In this document: positions 36,880 to 45,069 of the stretch, piece by piece
How positions within the stretch are numbered: position 1 is the stretch's first letter
How the letters are laid out: every line of letters starts with the position of its first letter
IMG/VR virus record: IMGVR_UViG_3300030004_000014
Location: 24,109 to 88,108 of that record
Reading direction: 5' to 3' (one strand)
DNA length: 64,000 bases
DNA from: a virus
Program-made: the position numbers and the translations under genes
The notes under the pieces: generated by a model
The model's input: the letters and a program-made list of their open reading frames with translations, nothing else
Databases searched by the model: none
Told to the model about the DNA's origin: nothing

Positions 36880-37843
36880 TAATAATTGTAATATTAATGA
36901 ACAGGAATGTACAGAAATAATAGATAATGACATTACTGGTATTCTTAATAAACTGAATAATGGAAATTATTTAAACATGGAAGCCAATGATAAAGAGATG
37001 TTGGATTGTATTCAACATCTCTTTAAAGATGATAAGTTCTTTAAAAAATATGATCTTAAATATGAAGAATCACATTTAGAAAATTATGAATTTAATAAGA
37101 GTTTAAGATACAATTTACGATTAGAGAAACTTATAACTGAATTATATGTTGGAGAAACGCAACGAACTTCTTTAAGCCATATTGTTAGAGCTCTAGAGAA
37201 AAATAATAGTACTCGTACATCATTAATTAATATGATCTATGTTCTACGAGAAGCTAGTACTGTACTTCATCAATATCCCGATATTGTTAATATTCCTAAG
37301 ATAAGCGAAATCACTAGATTAGATAATGAGAATATTTTAATACGGAATAATTTTAGAAAAAGTAGACCAACTGGAAAGATTAATGAAATCATTCATATTA
37401 AAAGATCTGATAGGCAATCAACTATTAAAGAAATATTAAATTGTTTGATTTTATTGTTCTATACATCTTCTAGATTTACTATTGAAGATTTTAGTTTAAA
37501 TGTGAAAATACGAGCACTTATACTAGAATACATTTCTGTTATAAGAGCAAACAATTATAATAATGTCAATATACATGCACATCGATATATCGTAAGATTG
37601 TTAAATCTCATTAATGTTGAATATAAAGATAATGTAGAACAAGATAAAATGAGTTATGAAGATTTTGAAAAATATATATTTAATACTATTTTAATATCTA
37701 CAAATATTATATATAAAACATTCTTAGTTTTCATATTTGGACAGTTTTATTTACATACGGATGAAGAAACATTTAGAAAAGATTGGTGTTTGTTAGATCA
37801 GTCACTAGTTGATTATAGTACTAGATATATATTACTTAAGTGA
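36833..37843 (+). CDS. Unknown protein, 336 aa, GTG start inside the topoisomerase gene
   Basis: The start is a GTG at 36833 preceded by TTAGGAGGT five bases upstream, the best ribosome site in this region, so the gene begins inside the end of the ATPase subunit and overlaps it by 47 bases in another frame. The protein is mostly helical with many Asn, Ile, Arg and Lys residues, no Cys motif and no membrane segment. No family recognised. Its position between the two topoisomerase subunits suggests a replication role, but nothing else supports it. Confidence 0.65.
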   Translation: MIHVRTFLTSLKLSTDNNCNINEQECTEIIDNDITGILNKLNNGNYLNMEANDKEMLDCIQHLFKDDKFFKKYDLKYEESHLENYEFNKSLRYNLRLEKLITELYVGETQRTSLSHIVRALEKNNSTRTSLINMIYVLREASTVLHQYPDIVNIPKISEITRLDNENILIRNNFRKSRPTGKINEIIHIKRSDRQSTIKEILNCLILLFYTSSRFTIEDFSLNVKIRALILEYISVIRANNYNNVNIHAHRYIVRLLNLINVEYKDNVEQDKMSYEDFEKYIFNTILISTNIIYKTFLVFIFGQFYLHTDEETFRKDWCLLDQSLVDYSTRYILLK

Positions 37844-37906
37844 AACAAGTTTACTTCTTAAGTAAACAAACTTAAACTGACAGCAGATTCCGAAGGACCA
37901 CACCGG

Positions 37907-38332
37907 ATGCGCCTTTTTATCCTGAAAAGAGAAGTGGTTGGTACTAGCCATTATCTCGGTCGCATAGTGCGACTACTCTTCTACTGCCTCCGTGTTTCTA
38001 ATGAAGATTATGTCAAGTCTTATTTTAATTATGGTGAATCTCTTGGTTGGCAGAATGATGCTATTATTCAACAGAAGAACAATCATGGAAAATGTCTAAA
38101 AAACCCGAATGGTCAAATTACCTTTCCGAAGGCTATTTTCACTATTGTTAGCATTTTAAATCTTCGTATCAAGGACATTACATTTACTCTTGAGAAATCG
38201 GATGGTACTGAATTTGTTGTTTCTTATAATGACAAAATAGAGGATCTGGAAAAGAGACTCAATGCGCCTCCGGCTCCTGAAGATCCCGCAGAAGAACAAA
38301 ATCCAACCTATGGCAATAATCGACTTTTATAA
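37907..38332 (+). CDS. Small unknown protein, 141 aa
   Basis: The ATG at 37907 follows GAAGGA. The start region is richer in G and C than its neighbours (GCGCCTTTTTATCC). The first 30 residues are basic and hydrophobic (LFILKREVVGTSHYLGRIVRLLFYCLRV) and could be an amphipathic or membrane-contacting helix. The rest is soluble, with a beta segment (ITFTLEKSDGTEFVVSYND) and a Pro/Glu-rich tail. No known motif. It is the last gene before the terminator at 38348. Confidence 0.55.
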   Translation: MRLFILKREVVGTSHYLGRIVRLLFYCLRVSNEDYVKSYFNYGESLGWQNDAIIQQKNNHGKCLKNPNGQITFPKAIFTIVSILNLRIKDITFTLEKSDGTEFVVSYNDKIEDLEKRLNAPPAPEDPAEEQNPTYGNNRLL

Positions 38333-38347
38333 GACATAATGACATAT

Positions 38348-38377
38348 ATGGAAGAGCACCTATAGGTGCTCTTCCAT
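38348..38377 (+). terminator. Hairpin terminator
   Basis: A 13-bp stem (38348-38360 with 38365-38377), core GGAAGAGCACC, loop TATA, followed by TATGTTTTTAC, 16 bases after the stop of the 141-residue gene. Confidence 0.85.
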
Positions 38378-38438
38378 TATGTTTTTACTACTTTTGAGTA
38401 TTATATAATCCAACATACATTAGGGAAAAGTAGATCGA

Positions 38439-40601
38439 ATGGAAGACATTTCCGCATCTGATACTATTCTCGATTTTACTAAAAAGTTTGGAACTGGATT
38501 AATTGATAAAACATTTCCTAATAAATTTGATGGACTCAAAGACGGCCAGCGTCGTATCTTTTGGTCGTTGAGAAATGATATGAATGATATTATTCCGAGT
38601 AGTCAATTAATTGCAAGTACTATTAAATATCATCCACACGGTGATGCTACTATTTATGAAACTGCTGTTAGACTAGCACAGAATTTTAATTGTAATCCTC
38701 CACTTATTGCATTTGAATCTTCCGTGGGTACTTATTCAAATCCTATACCTGCCAAAGGTCGATATACAAAATCAAGAATACCCGATTATACAAAAGATCT
38801 TTTTTACAAATCAATTGATATTAATACTTTACCGAAAAGATTATCCGATACCCATAGTGGTTATGAAGTTGAGTATTATATTCCTACTATTCCTTTGGCT
38901 TTGTATTTTGGAAGTGACTCTATTGGATTTGGTTATAATAGCGAAATCATGTCTAGGAACTTAGGTGATATTTGTGATATCGTTATTGCATATGCAAACC
39001 ATAGAAAGAATAGTCCTATATCACCATTTGATTATACTAAGATTGTAGAATTGTTCTTACCGGATACTCCTATTGACAATATACTTATTAATAGAGAAGA
39101 ACTTATTGAAAAATACAAACATGGTATGTTTAATGCACAATCTATTATTAGTGGTACTGTAAAACTGTGCAGTAATAAAATCATTATTTATACCCTTCCA
39201 TATGGAACTCCTTATGGTTCTATTATGGAAACTATGTTAGCATTAATGAAAGTTAAAAATGGTTGGTATGATCGTAATATTGAAAGAATCACAGATAATT
39301 CATCAGAAAGAAATATTGGTAATCTTGTCATTGAGTTAAAGCCAAATAGAAATGTATTTGAAGCATGGTCAATGATCTCTAAGAAAATATCATTTACAGG
39401 ATCATTAAATCCAAATAATCATTTCTCTGAATATGGTTCTATTTTGAAAATAAGCCCCATTGCATTATTACGATATTGGTATGAAGCACGGTGTAACATT
39501 CTTATTTCTTCTAAGAAATATAAAATCTCTAAATTAACGACAGAATTGCGACAGCTTAATGCATTATTACTTATTTGTGACCATACCGATGAAGTTATCA
39601 AAATCATTAAAAATAACAATACCATAGAAGCTATTAAACTCTTTAGAAGTAAATTTCAGTTAACGACGTATCAGGCTTATTATATCCATAAAGCTCCTCT
39701 TAATACATTAGGAAAAGATTCAAAAGAAGAACTTCTTAATGCATTAAGAATCACAGAAAACAATATCGAAAAGATACTAACATCATTTAAAAATATTGAT
39801 AATGAAATAGCTGAAGAAGCGCAATATATGAAAGATAAATATACTGTAAAAAGAAAATGTATTAGTCATAAATTTATTGGATATGTGAAAGTTGATGGTG
39901 GAAATATTCAGTTTGAGAATACAAAAGAAATTTATGATATTCTAAATGACTTTCCTAAATCTCGTATTGAAATTTATACGTATAACGGATCTCATATGTT
40001 TCATGTCAATGCTCAAGAAAAGATAAATGAAAATATAACAATTAAATATACTGATGGTGATCATTATTCATTACCGACAAATTCTATTTACACTATAAAT
40101 ATTGCAGATGGTGCAGCATGTTGTGTTAAGGGATTTCAGCCAGGATTCAGAAGTAGTGGATATTTTTACACTTCTCATACTGCAAAGATGATCTGTAAAG
40201 ATGGTACTATCTTAACTGGAAAGATCGATGATCATATTTCTTTAAAGAAGACTATTTGTAGAGGTGCAAATACTGATATCATATATGTTTATCCAGAAAA
40301 TAAGAATGATCATTTTATTATTTCGATGAATGATGATCTAGAATTAACAAATACTGTTACTATTCAAAGGATCAGACCTACAACTACTAAAATACAGATG
40401 AGAATGAAAGGTAAAAATTATATTACTCATTCTAACATAAGTAAAGATGTTTTCTTTAATTTGTTCTCTCAGTGTATCAATAGAACCTCTGCACGAATCA
40501 TTGTGTTCAAAGATCTCAACAAACTCATGGAAGATAAAGATGTTTTTAGGATAGATATAAACACTATGAAGAAATATAATAAACTTATCGAAGTTATCTA
40601 G
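38439..40601 (+). CDS. Type IIA DNA topoisomerase, DNA-cleaving (GyrA/ParC-like) subunit
   Basis: 720 residues; GyrA is about 875 and T4 gp52 about 440. The N-terminus has NKFDGLKDGQRRIFWSLRN, the counterpart of DGLKPVHRRVLYAM, and KYHPHGDATIYETAVRLAQ, matching the PHGDxAVYD motif. The catalytic tyrosine is Tyr109 in PAKGRYTKSRI (the AxRYTE motif). The tower and coiled-coil gate follow. The C-terminal ~200 residues are beta-rich but lack an evident GyrA box, so the enzyme is more like a non-supercoiling topoisomerase IV type. Together with the ATPase subunit it manages phage DNA topology. It is separated from that operon by its own terminator and promoter. Ribosome site AGGGAA. Confidence 0.9.
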   Translation: MEDISASDTILDFTKKFGTGLIDKTFPNKFDGLKDGQRRIFWSLRNDMNDIIPSSQLIASTIKYHPHGDATIYETAVRLAQNFNCNPPLIAFESSVGTYSNPIPAKGRYTKSRIPDYTKDLFYKSIDINTLPKRLSDTHSGYEVEYYIPTIPLALYFGSDSIGFGYNSEIMSRNLGDICDIVIAYANHRKNSPISPFDYTKIVELFLPDTPIDNILINREELIEKYKHGMFNAQSIISGTVKLCSNKIIIYTLPYGTPYGSIMETMLALMKVKNGWYDRNIERITDNSSERNIGNLVIELKPNRNVFEAWSMISKKISFTGSLNPNNHFSEYGSILKISPIALLRYWYEARCNILISSKKYKISKLTTELRQLNALLLICDHTDEVIKIIKNNNTIEAIKLFRSKFQLTTYQAYYIHKAPLNTLGKDSKEELLNALRITENNIEKILTSFKNIDNEIAEEAQYMKDKYTVKRKCISHKFIGYVKVDGGNIQFENTKEIYDILNDFPKSRIEIYTYNGSHMFHVNAQEKINENITIKYTDGDHYSLPTNSIYTINIADGAACCVKGFQPGFRSSGYFYTSHTAKMICKDGTILTGKIDDHISLKKTICRGANTDIIYVYPENKNDHFIISMNDDLELTNTVTIQRIRPTTTKIQMRMKGKNYITHSNISKDVFFNLFSQCINRTSARIIVFKDLNKLMEDKDVFRIDINTMKKYNKLIEVI

Positions 40602-40608
40602 ATGACAT

Positions 40609-40648
40609 GTGAAGGAGACAGTCACATATATGTGACTGTCTCCTTCAC
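40609..40648 (+). terminator. 18-bp perfect hairpin terminator
   Basis: The longest stem here: GTGAAGGAGACAGTCACA (40609-40626) pairs with 40631-40648, loop TATA. It starts eight bases after the topoisomerase stop. Confidence 0.85.
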
Positions 40649-40669
40649 GAACACGAAAGGGAAAAACAA

Positions 40670-41266
40670 TTGACAACGATCGGAGTATTCGTTTCTAGAG
40701 ATGGTAATACTATTGCAGTTGATAAAAAAATATCAGTAGGAAGCTATACTACATTTGAACTATCTAAATATACTGAAATATATGATCAAAAGATGAACAA
40801 GTTAGTTCTTATCTGTATTGGTACTATGGTTGTATCTGAAATAATTATTAATGAAATAAAAGAAATCATAAATAATAATGAAATACTTATTGAAGATATA
40901 AATATTTTAAAGTTAAATATTCTAAATGATATTTTGAAATCAATAAATAAAATAATAAATGATATAGATAGTATAACTTATTCAGATAATGGATTGGTAT
41001 TATTAGTATCTAGGGATTCTGTACTTTTAATATGTAAAAATAAAGATAAAAAAGCATTTGTTATAGAACCATCGAGTTCGTTATTTCAAAATAACTATAT
41101 TGCAACATTTGGTTCAGGTTGTACATTATTAAAAATGGCATCAGACTTTCTCGATGAGTATGACACGGTTAAAAAAGGAAGTAAAGAATATTTTACTAAA
41201 GCTTTTGTAAAAGTAGCTATATATGATAAAGCAACCTCTTCTAATATTGATTATATTACATTCTGA
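40670..41266 (+). CDS. HslV/proteasome-like Ntn-hydrolase (threonine protease)
   Basis: 198 residues. The start is TTG at 40670, with AAAGGG upstream, giving MTTIGVFVSRDGNTIAVDKK, the typical HslV start (MTTIVSVRRDGKVVIAGD). After removal of Met, Thr2 becomes the catalytic N-terminal threonine; Asp18 and Lys33 stand at the positions of HslV Asp17 and Lys33. LVLICIGTMVVSEIIINEI matches the helix after VIAGFAG. Later LLVSRDSVLLICKN and NYIATFGSGCTLLKMASDFL match MLIVAD and IIAIGSGGPYAQAAARAL. No propeptide is seen. It probably forms a ring peptidase that would need an unfoldase such as host HslU or a phage ATPase. Between two terminators, so expressed alone. A non-proteolytic homologue is possible. 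Confidence 0.75.
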   Translation: MTTIGVFVSRDGNTIAVDKKISVGSYTTFELSKYTEIYDQKMNKLVLICIGTMVVSEIIINEIKEIINNNEILIEDINILKLNILNDILKSINKIINDIDSITYSDNGLVLLVSRDSVLLICKNKDKKAFVIEPSSSLFQNNYIATFGSGCTLLKMASDFLDEYDTVKKGSKEYFTKAFVKVAIYDKATSSNIDYITF

Positions 41267-41273
41267 CACGACT

Positions 41274-41299
41274 CGGTGAGTGGATAATTCCACTCACCG
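41274..41299 (+). terminator. Hairpin terminator after the HslV-like gene
   Basis: An 11-bp stem CGGTGAGTGGA/TCCACTCACCG with loop TAAT, followed by CAGTTATATTTTTT. Confidence 0.85.
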
Positions 41300-41357
41300 C
41301 AGTTATATTTTTTATCAAAAAACTATTTTATGATTTACGCATAATTAAGAGGGCATA

Positions 41358-42017
41358 ATGACAAATAGAAAAGCAGCACAAGACTGGTTTTTTAATTTAT
41401 TGAAAAGTGTCGATGATACTGATGTGAATGTTAAATTTTATGAAAAGAAGTTTGGTAACATGGATGATAAAATGTTTGATAAATATATGAAAGATTTACA
41501 AGACGGAAAAACAAAACTATATTTCTATACCCCACCTAAAGTCGTTAATATAAATACTGCCAAAGTTATTGCTGCCGCCGAAAAAATAGGTCTCAAATTA
41601 TTTGAAAGATTGTTATTGTGGGATCATGTCACTAAAAGATATATCCTTACTCCTCAAGAATATCTTGTTGTTGATTTACCAGTTAGACCACAGAAACAAT
41701 ATCTCGATGATAAGATCTCATTACCGGAAGGTGATACTAAAATATCAACAACATCTGGACAGGTTATGAAGCCTGATAAAGGATCTTCTATCGCAATCGT
41801 TGAATTACAAACTATATTGTCAAAAGGTTTAAAGAGTTCTGCATACGAATTGATGAGAGTTCGTGGTGGTGATATCTATGCTTATGCTAATCTTAAAAGT
41901 CAATTAGAAGAAACTGGTAGTGCTACATTGGATTCTATTCCTGATGATTCTAGAGCTAGAAGTAATGAAATTCTAAAAGCATACTTTACTGGTATGCACC
42001 TTGGGACCAATCTATAA
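41358..42017 (+). CDS. Probable RNA polymerase beta subunit, C-terminal piece
   Basis: 219 residues with ribosome site GAGGG. Residues about 75-160 follow the layout of the end of bacterial beta: FERLLLWDHVTKRYILTPQEYLVVDLPVRPQ corresponds to the [24 protein letters not shown] region, then LDDKIS (Asp117, Asp118, Lys119) to the LVDDKIHARS motif, then TTSGQVMKPDKGSSIAIVELQTILSKG to the [28 protein letters not shown] region. The two Gly-Gly-x-R motifs are reduced. The product has no enzyme motif by itself. It would be one piece of a polymerase of which other pieces are at 31375 and 45070. It overlaps the next gene by one base. The match is by eye only. Confidence 0.45.
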   Translation: MTNRKAAQDWFFNLLKSVDDTDVNVKFYEKKFGNMDDKMFDKYMKDLQDGKTKLYFYTPPKVVNINTAKVIAAAEKIGLKLFERLLLWDHVTKRYILTPQEYLVVDLPVRPQKQYLDDKISLPEGDTKISTTSGQVMKPDKGSSIAIVELQTILSKGLKSSAYELMRVRGGDIYAYANLKSQLEETGSATLDSIPDDSRARSNEILKAYFTGMHLGTNL

Positions 42018-43399
42018 TGGCTAGTACATCAGCTGATCTGAGTGTTATAAGTAATGCTTTGGCTGCTACTGCAAAAGCAGAAAGTGCTGTTGCTCAACTA
42101 ACAGGATCTACAGCATTAAGTGCTTCTGCATCCGATTTAATGTCTATTGCTAAAACAACAAAAGCTATTGCAAATACGACGAATACAGTATTGGCTACCC
42201 TGAAGACGACAACGAGCGATCCTTTATCTGGCGGTTATACACAATCAAAAGCTTATTCTGGTTCATTTGTTACTAAGAAAACTTCATCAAATACTGGACT
42301 AGTTGATTTTGCTATTGGGGCTGCTGCTGTAGCCCAAATAACATCGAGATTGACAAGTTCTCAAATAGGTAGTGTTTCTAGTATATCATCTTCTATGTCA
42401 AGTATGCTTTCTACTCAATCTGGATATTTGAGTTCATTGGCCTCAACTATTACTACAGATGCTAAACTTGCTACTTCTTTAGCTAACATAGCTAGTGGAG
42501 TTGCATCACAATTAAAGATGTTTAAACAATCTGGATTAGTAGCTCTTGGTGCTACCGCTGCCGTATTAGGGACTGGATATATTGCGAGTTCATTATCTTT
42601 ATCTACAGCATCTATATCGTCTAGTAGTTTTACTTCATTTTTAAAACAGGCAACGGCAGTATTTTCTTCCGTTGCTAATGCAACTGTTGCTATAGAAAAA
42701 TGCTATCAAACATTAACATCATCTTGTACAGATAGTTCTGGTAAATGCATAAGCGGTGTACCAAGAACAGCATCTTCATCAACATACTCTTCGTTAACAA
42801 CTATAACTCAAAAAGTATCAGTCTCTGCTAGTACGGCAACTATACCAACAACAACCGATTATAGTACGACACAAAATACCTTTAATACTACATTAACATT
42901 AAATATAGAAAATGGATTTACAACATTGGTAGAACCTATGTTAACTGATAGTTCGTTTAATAGTACATCTATTAACGTCGTAAAATCATTATTGATGTCG
43001 GTATGTAAAAGAGGCGATGTCTATATGGCATATATTCTTATAAATGCAATAGGTGGTAAAAATGTCACTAATCCGGTTGCCATGATAAATTATATTCTTA
43101 AAAATGAACATATTACATCATCTGAAGATCCTACATCAAGCTCAACTTCTACAGATAGTAATATTAATACATATACAGCAGATGAATATACTACATATAT
43201 AAATGAAATAATGACATTAACAAACGTATCACAATCACAATTATATAATTCAAAATCAAATTCTAGTTTATATAACTATAAAACGGTTGAAGCATCATCA
43301 TCTTCGACAGTAACGAATTCTTTATTGACATCAGAGGTTGTTAAATTGGTATCTGCTGCAAGTTCAACAAACTCGTCTTCTAATGCAATAACAGCATGA
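42017..43399 (+). CDS. Ser/Thr/Ala-rich protein, possible virion protein, 460 aa
   Basis: The ATG at 42017 overlaps the stop of the preceding gene by one base. The protein is dominated by Ser, Thr and Ala with a hydrophobic stretch near residues 165-195 (SGLVALGATAAVLGTGYIASS) and another near residues 95-105. It is low in charge. Two Cys residues (SSCTDSSGKC) lie near residue 240. The composition resembles coat, fibre or membrane-interacting virion proteins. No signal peptide. The two-gene operon with the beta fragment hints at a virion-carried function but does not prove it. Confidence 0.55.
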   Translation: MASTSADLSVISNALAATAKAESAVAQLTGSTALSASASDLMSIAKTTKAIANTTNTVLATLKTTTSDPLSGGYTQSKAYSGSFVTKKTSSNTGLVDFAIGAAAVAQITSRLTSSQIGSVSSISSSMSSMLSTQSGYLSSLASTITTDAKLATSLANIASGVASQLKMFKQSGLVALGATAAVLGTGYIASSLSLSTASISSSSFTSFLKQATAVFSSVANATVAIEKCYQTLTSSCTDSSGKCISGVPRTASSSTYSSLTTITQKVSVSASTATIPTTTDYSTTQNTFNTTLTLNIENGFTTLVEPMLTDSSFNSTSINVVKSLLMSVCKRGDVYMAYILINAIGGKNVTNPVAMINYILKNEHITSSEDPTSSSTSTDSNINTYTADEYTTYINEIMTLTNVSQSQLYNSKSNSSLYNYKTVEASSSSTVTNSLLTSEVVKLVSAASSTNSSSNAITA

Positions 43400-43411
43400 G
43401 ACAGTATATCT

Positions 43412-43445
43412 TACTAGAGTGATGGCATATGCCATCACTCTAGTA
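43412..43445 (+). terminator. Hairpin terminator
   Basis: A 15-bp perfect stem (43412-43426 with 43431-43445), loop ATAT, core CTAGAGTGATGGC, just after the 460-residue gene. Confidence 0.85.
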
Positions 43446-43482
43446 GTATACATTATACATAAAGTGTATTTCGATATGGTTT

Positions 43483-43502
43483 AGATATATATTACTATTT
43501 TG
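43483..43502 (+). promoter_or_regulatory. TATATTAC-type phage promoter
   Basis: Second exact copy of AGATATATATTACTATTTTG, with TATATTAC at 43488-43495, about 55 bases before the ATG at 43551. As at 21065, it lies just after a terminator and ahead of a small GC-rich membrane-protein gene. Confidence 0.65.
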
Positions 43503-43550
43503 AGAAGACAATATATTTATTGTTGTCTTGTATGTAATTCGGAGGCTATC

Positions 43551-43721
43551 ATGTCTGACTTGACTATCTCCAGAACGGTCGGTTGGGTTGCGACCATTAC
43601 GCTCATTTGCATTGGAGCCCATACCATCTGGTCTCGGTATTCCGAACTTGTCGAAAAAGAGAATCGACTCAAAAGCCTCGACGAAGATGTCGTCGAACAG
43701 ATGTTCAAAAATCGCACGTAA
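43551..43721 (+). CDS. 56-residue single-span membrane protein, GC-rich
   Basis: The ATG at 43551 has GGAGG five bases upstream. The upstream in-frame ATG at 43500 would place the start inside the promoter and has no ribosome site. Residues about 8-28 are hydrophobic (VGWVATITLICIGAHTIWS), a single transmembrane segment, followed by a charged helix ending EQMFKNRT. The codons are GC-rich compared with neighbours, as in the 21158 gene, and the unit has the same promoter 20-mer and the same GGGG-type terminator. These two genes look like a matched pair of small membrane proteins under early control. Function unknown. Confidence 0.65.
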   Translation: MSDLTISRTVGWVATITLICIGAHTIWSRYSELVEKENRLKSLDEDVVEQMFKNRT

Positions 43722-43743
43722 GTGGGGGGAGCAATCTCCCCAC
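43722..43743 (+). terminator. Hairpin terminator with GCAA loop
   Basis: A 9-bp stem GTGGGGGGA/TCTCCCCAC (one G-U pair), loop GCAA, immediately after the stop, followed by CTACTTTTATTTTTTGTTTT. Confidence 0.8.
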
Positions 43744-43783
43744 CTACTTTTATTTTTTGTTTTATCCATCGATTGTATAAATA

Positions 43784-43795
43784 TATATTATTAAA
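43784..43795 (+). promoter_or_regulatory. TATATTATTAAA promoter candidate
   Basis: TATATTATTAAA matches the element at 34323-34334 and is a near-match of the TATATTAC motif. The bases just before it, TATAAATA at 43776-43783, equal the T4 late promoter consensus, so a late-type promoter is an alternative reading. It lies between a terminator and the gene starting at 43838. Confidence 0.45.
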
Positions 43796-43837
43796 ATGAC
43801 AAGGGAAGTTTTTCTTTTCGGATAGGGGCTGTCTATA

Positions 43838-45031
43838 ATGGGGTCTGATAGAGATTCTATTATTGAAGATATGAATGTTATTGAACTATTATCTGCACAT
43901 GGATATTTTGATGAGAATAGTCCTGAAGTAATACGCGAAACTAGAAATGGATATTTTTCTCTTGACAGTTATACGAACGGTCATACAAGAGGAATTTGTA
44001 AGGAGCAATATATTACAAATAATACTAATGAACCACTATATGTTATTGATCATAATAATAACAAGTATGAGATCCTTCCATCGAAATCTTCTGGTGTAGA
44101 TTATCGTGGATCACTAGATGGTAGATTATCTATATTCTTTTGTCAAAAAGATTCTGATGAATCAAATAGAGAGACTAATAATAAGTTCGATTTTGAACAG
44201 ATAGCTATTGAGAAACTACGAATTAAACCATACTACTGCAATAGATTAAATCTATTATTTACAACTGGTGATTTTGTAGAACATGTCAAACATCCTTTTT
44301 CAAAAGATGCATATCAAGATACAATAAAAAGACACCATGCAATGATATTATCAAATATTGTAGATGAAAGTTCTATCAGGATATTTGCATATGATCCAAA
44401 GTGTCGTATAAAGAATTTATATATTGAAATGGGATCTAATATTGTAACTGTTCCAGTTTTGCATACGCAAAGTGGAACCGATGCATATGTTGTTATTCAA
44501 TATCTACAAGAAAATAAAACATATGACACACATACATGTTCATTAGAAAAAGCATTTGAAAAAGCAGATTCTCTTATTTCAATTAATGGATTGACATTCA
44601 GTGTTTGTAAGAGTATATTATCTCATCACTTAGAATTTAAACGTAAAAGAATGACTCCTAACATAGATGAAAAAGTCATCAATGATGGAGATTTTATTCA
44701 GACAAAATACATCGATAGATATGTTAATAAAATTATTGATGAAAAAGATACAGAAATAAATATTCTAAGGAAAGAACTAGAAGATGCAAAAATAAATTAT
44801 AAGAAATTAACTGATGGTTCTTATATAGAAAAGAAATCAGAGGTTGTATTATCTCAAATTGAAATAGAGAAAATGAAAGTAACAGAATCTATTGCTAAAC
44901 ACGGTAGTCAACTACATACTGATAGATTAAGTTTTGGTAAAGATATTGTCGGGTTTATAGGATCTTTATTCAAAGCAATCGCAGTAATCATTCCTGCGGT
45001 TTATGGTATTTATAAATTCTTTAAAACATAA
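43838..45031 (+). CDS. Unknown protein with C-terminal membrane segment, 397 aa
   Basis: Starts at ATG 43838; the sequence upstream (GGGGCTGTCTATA) contains only a weak ribosome site. Residues 1-240 form a soluble mixed fold beginning with IELLSAHGYFDENSPEV and a beta-rich region (EPLYVIDHNNNKYEILPS). Residues about 300-345 are a charged coiled-coil helix (DEKDTEINILRKELEDAKIN). The last 30 residues (VGFIGSLFKAIAVIIPAVYGIYKFF) are hydrophobic and probably a membrane anchor. No enzyme motif is visible. It is the first gene of the unit that continues with the putative beta N-terminal fragment. Confidence 0.6.
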   Translation: MGSDRDSIIEDMNVIELLSAHGYFDENSPEVIRETRNGYFSLDSYTNGHTRGICKEQYITNNTNEPLYVIDHNNNKYEILPSKSSGVDYRGSLDGRLSIFFCQKDSDESNRETNNKFDFEQIAIEKLRIKPYYCNRLNLLFTTGDFVEHVKHPFSKDAYQDTIKRHHAMILSNIVDESSIRIFAYDPKCRIKNLYIEMGSNIVTVPVLHTQSGTDAYVVIQYLQENKTYDTHTCSLEKAFEKADSLISINGLTFSVCKSILSHHLEFKRKRMTPNIDEKVINDGDFIQTKYIDRYVNKIIDEKDTEINILRKELEDAKINYKKLTDGSYIEKKSEVVLSQIEIEKMKVTESIAKHGSQLHTDRLSFGKDIVGFIGSLFKAIAVIIPAVYGIYKFFKT

Positions 45032-45069
45032 TATTAATAACCAAACGATCACAATAGGGGACGTGAGTT

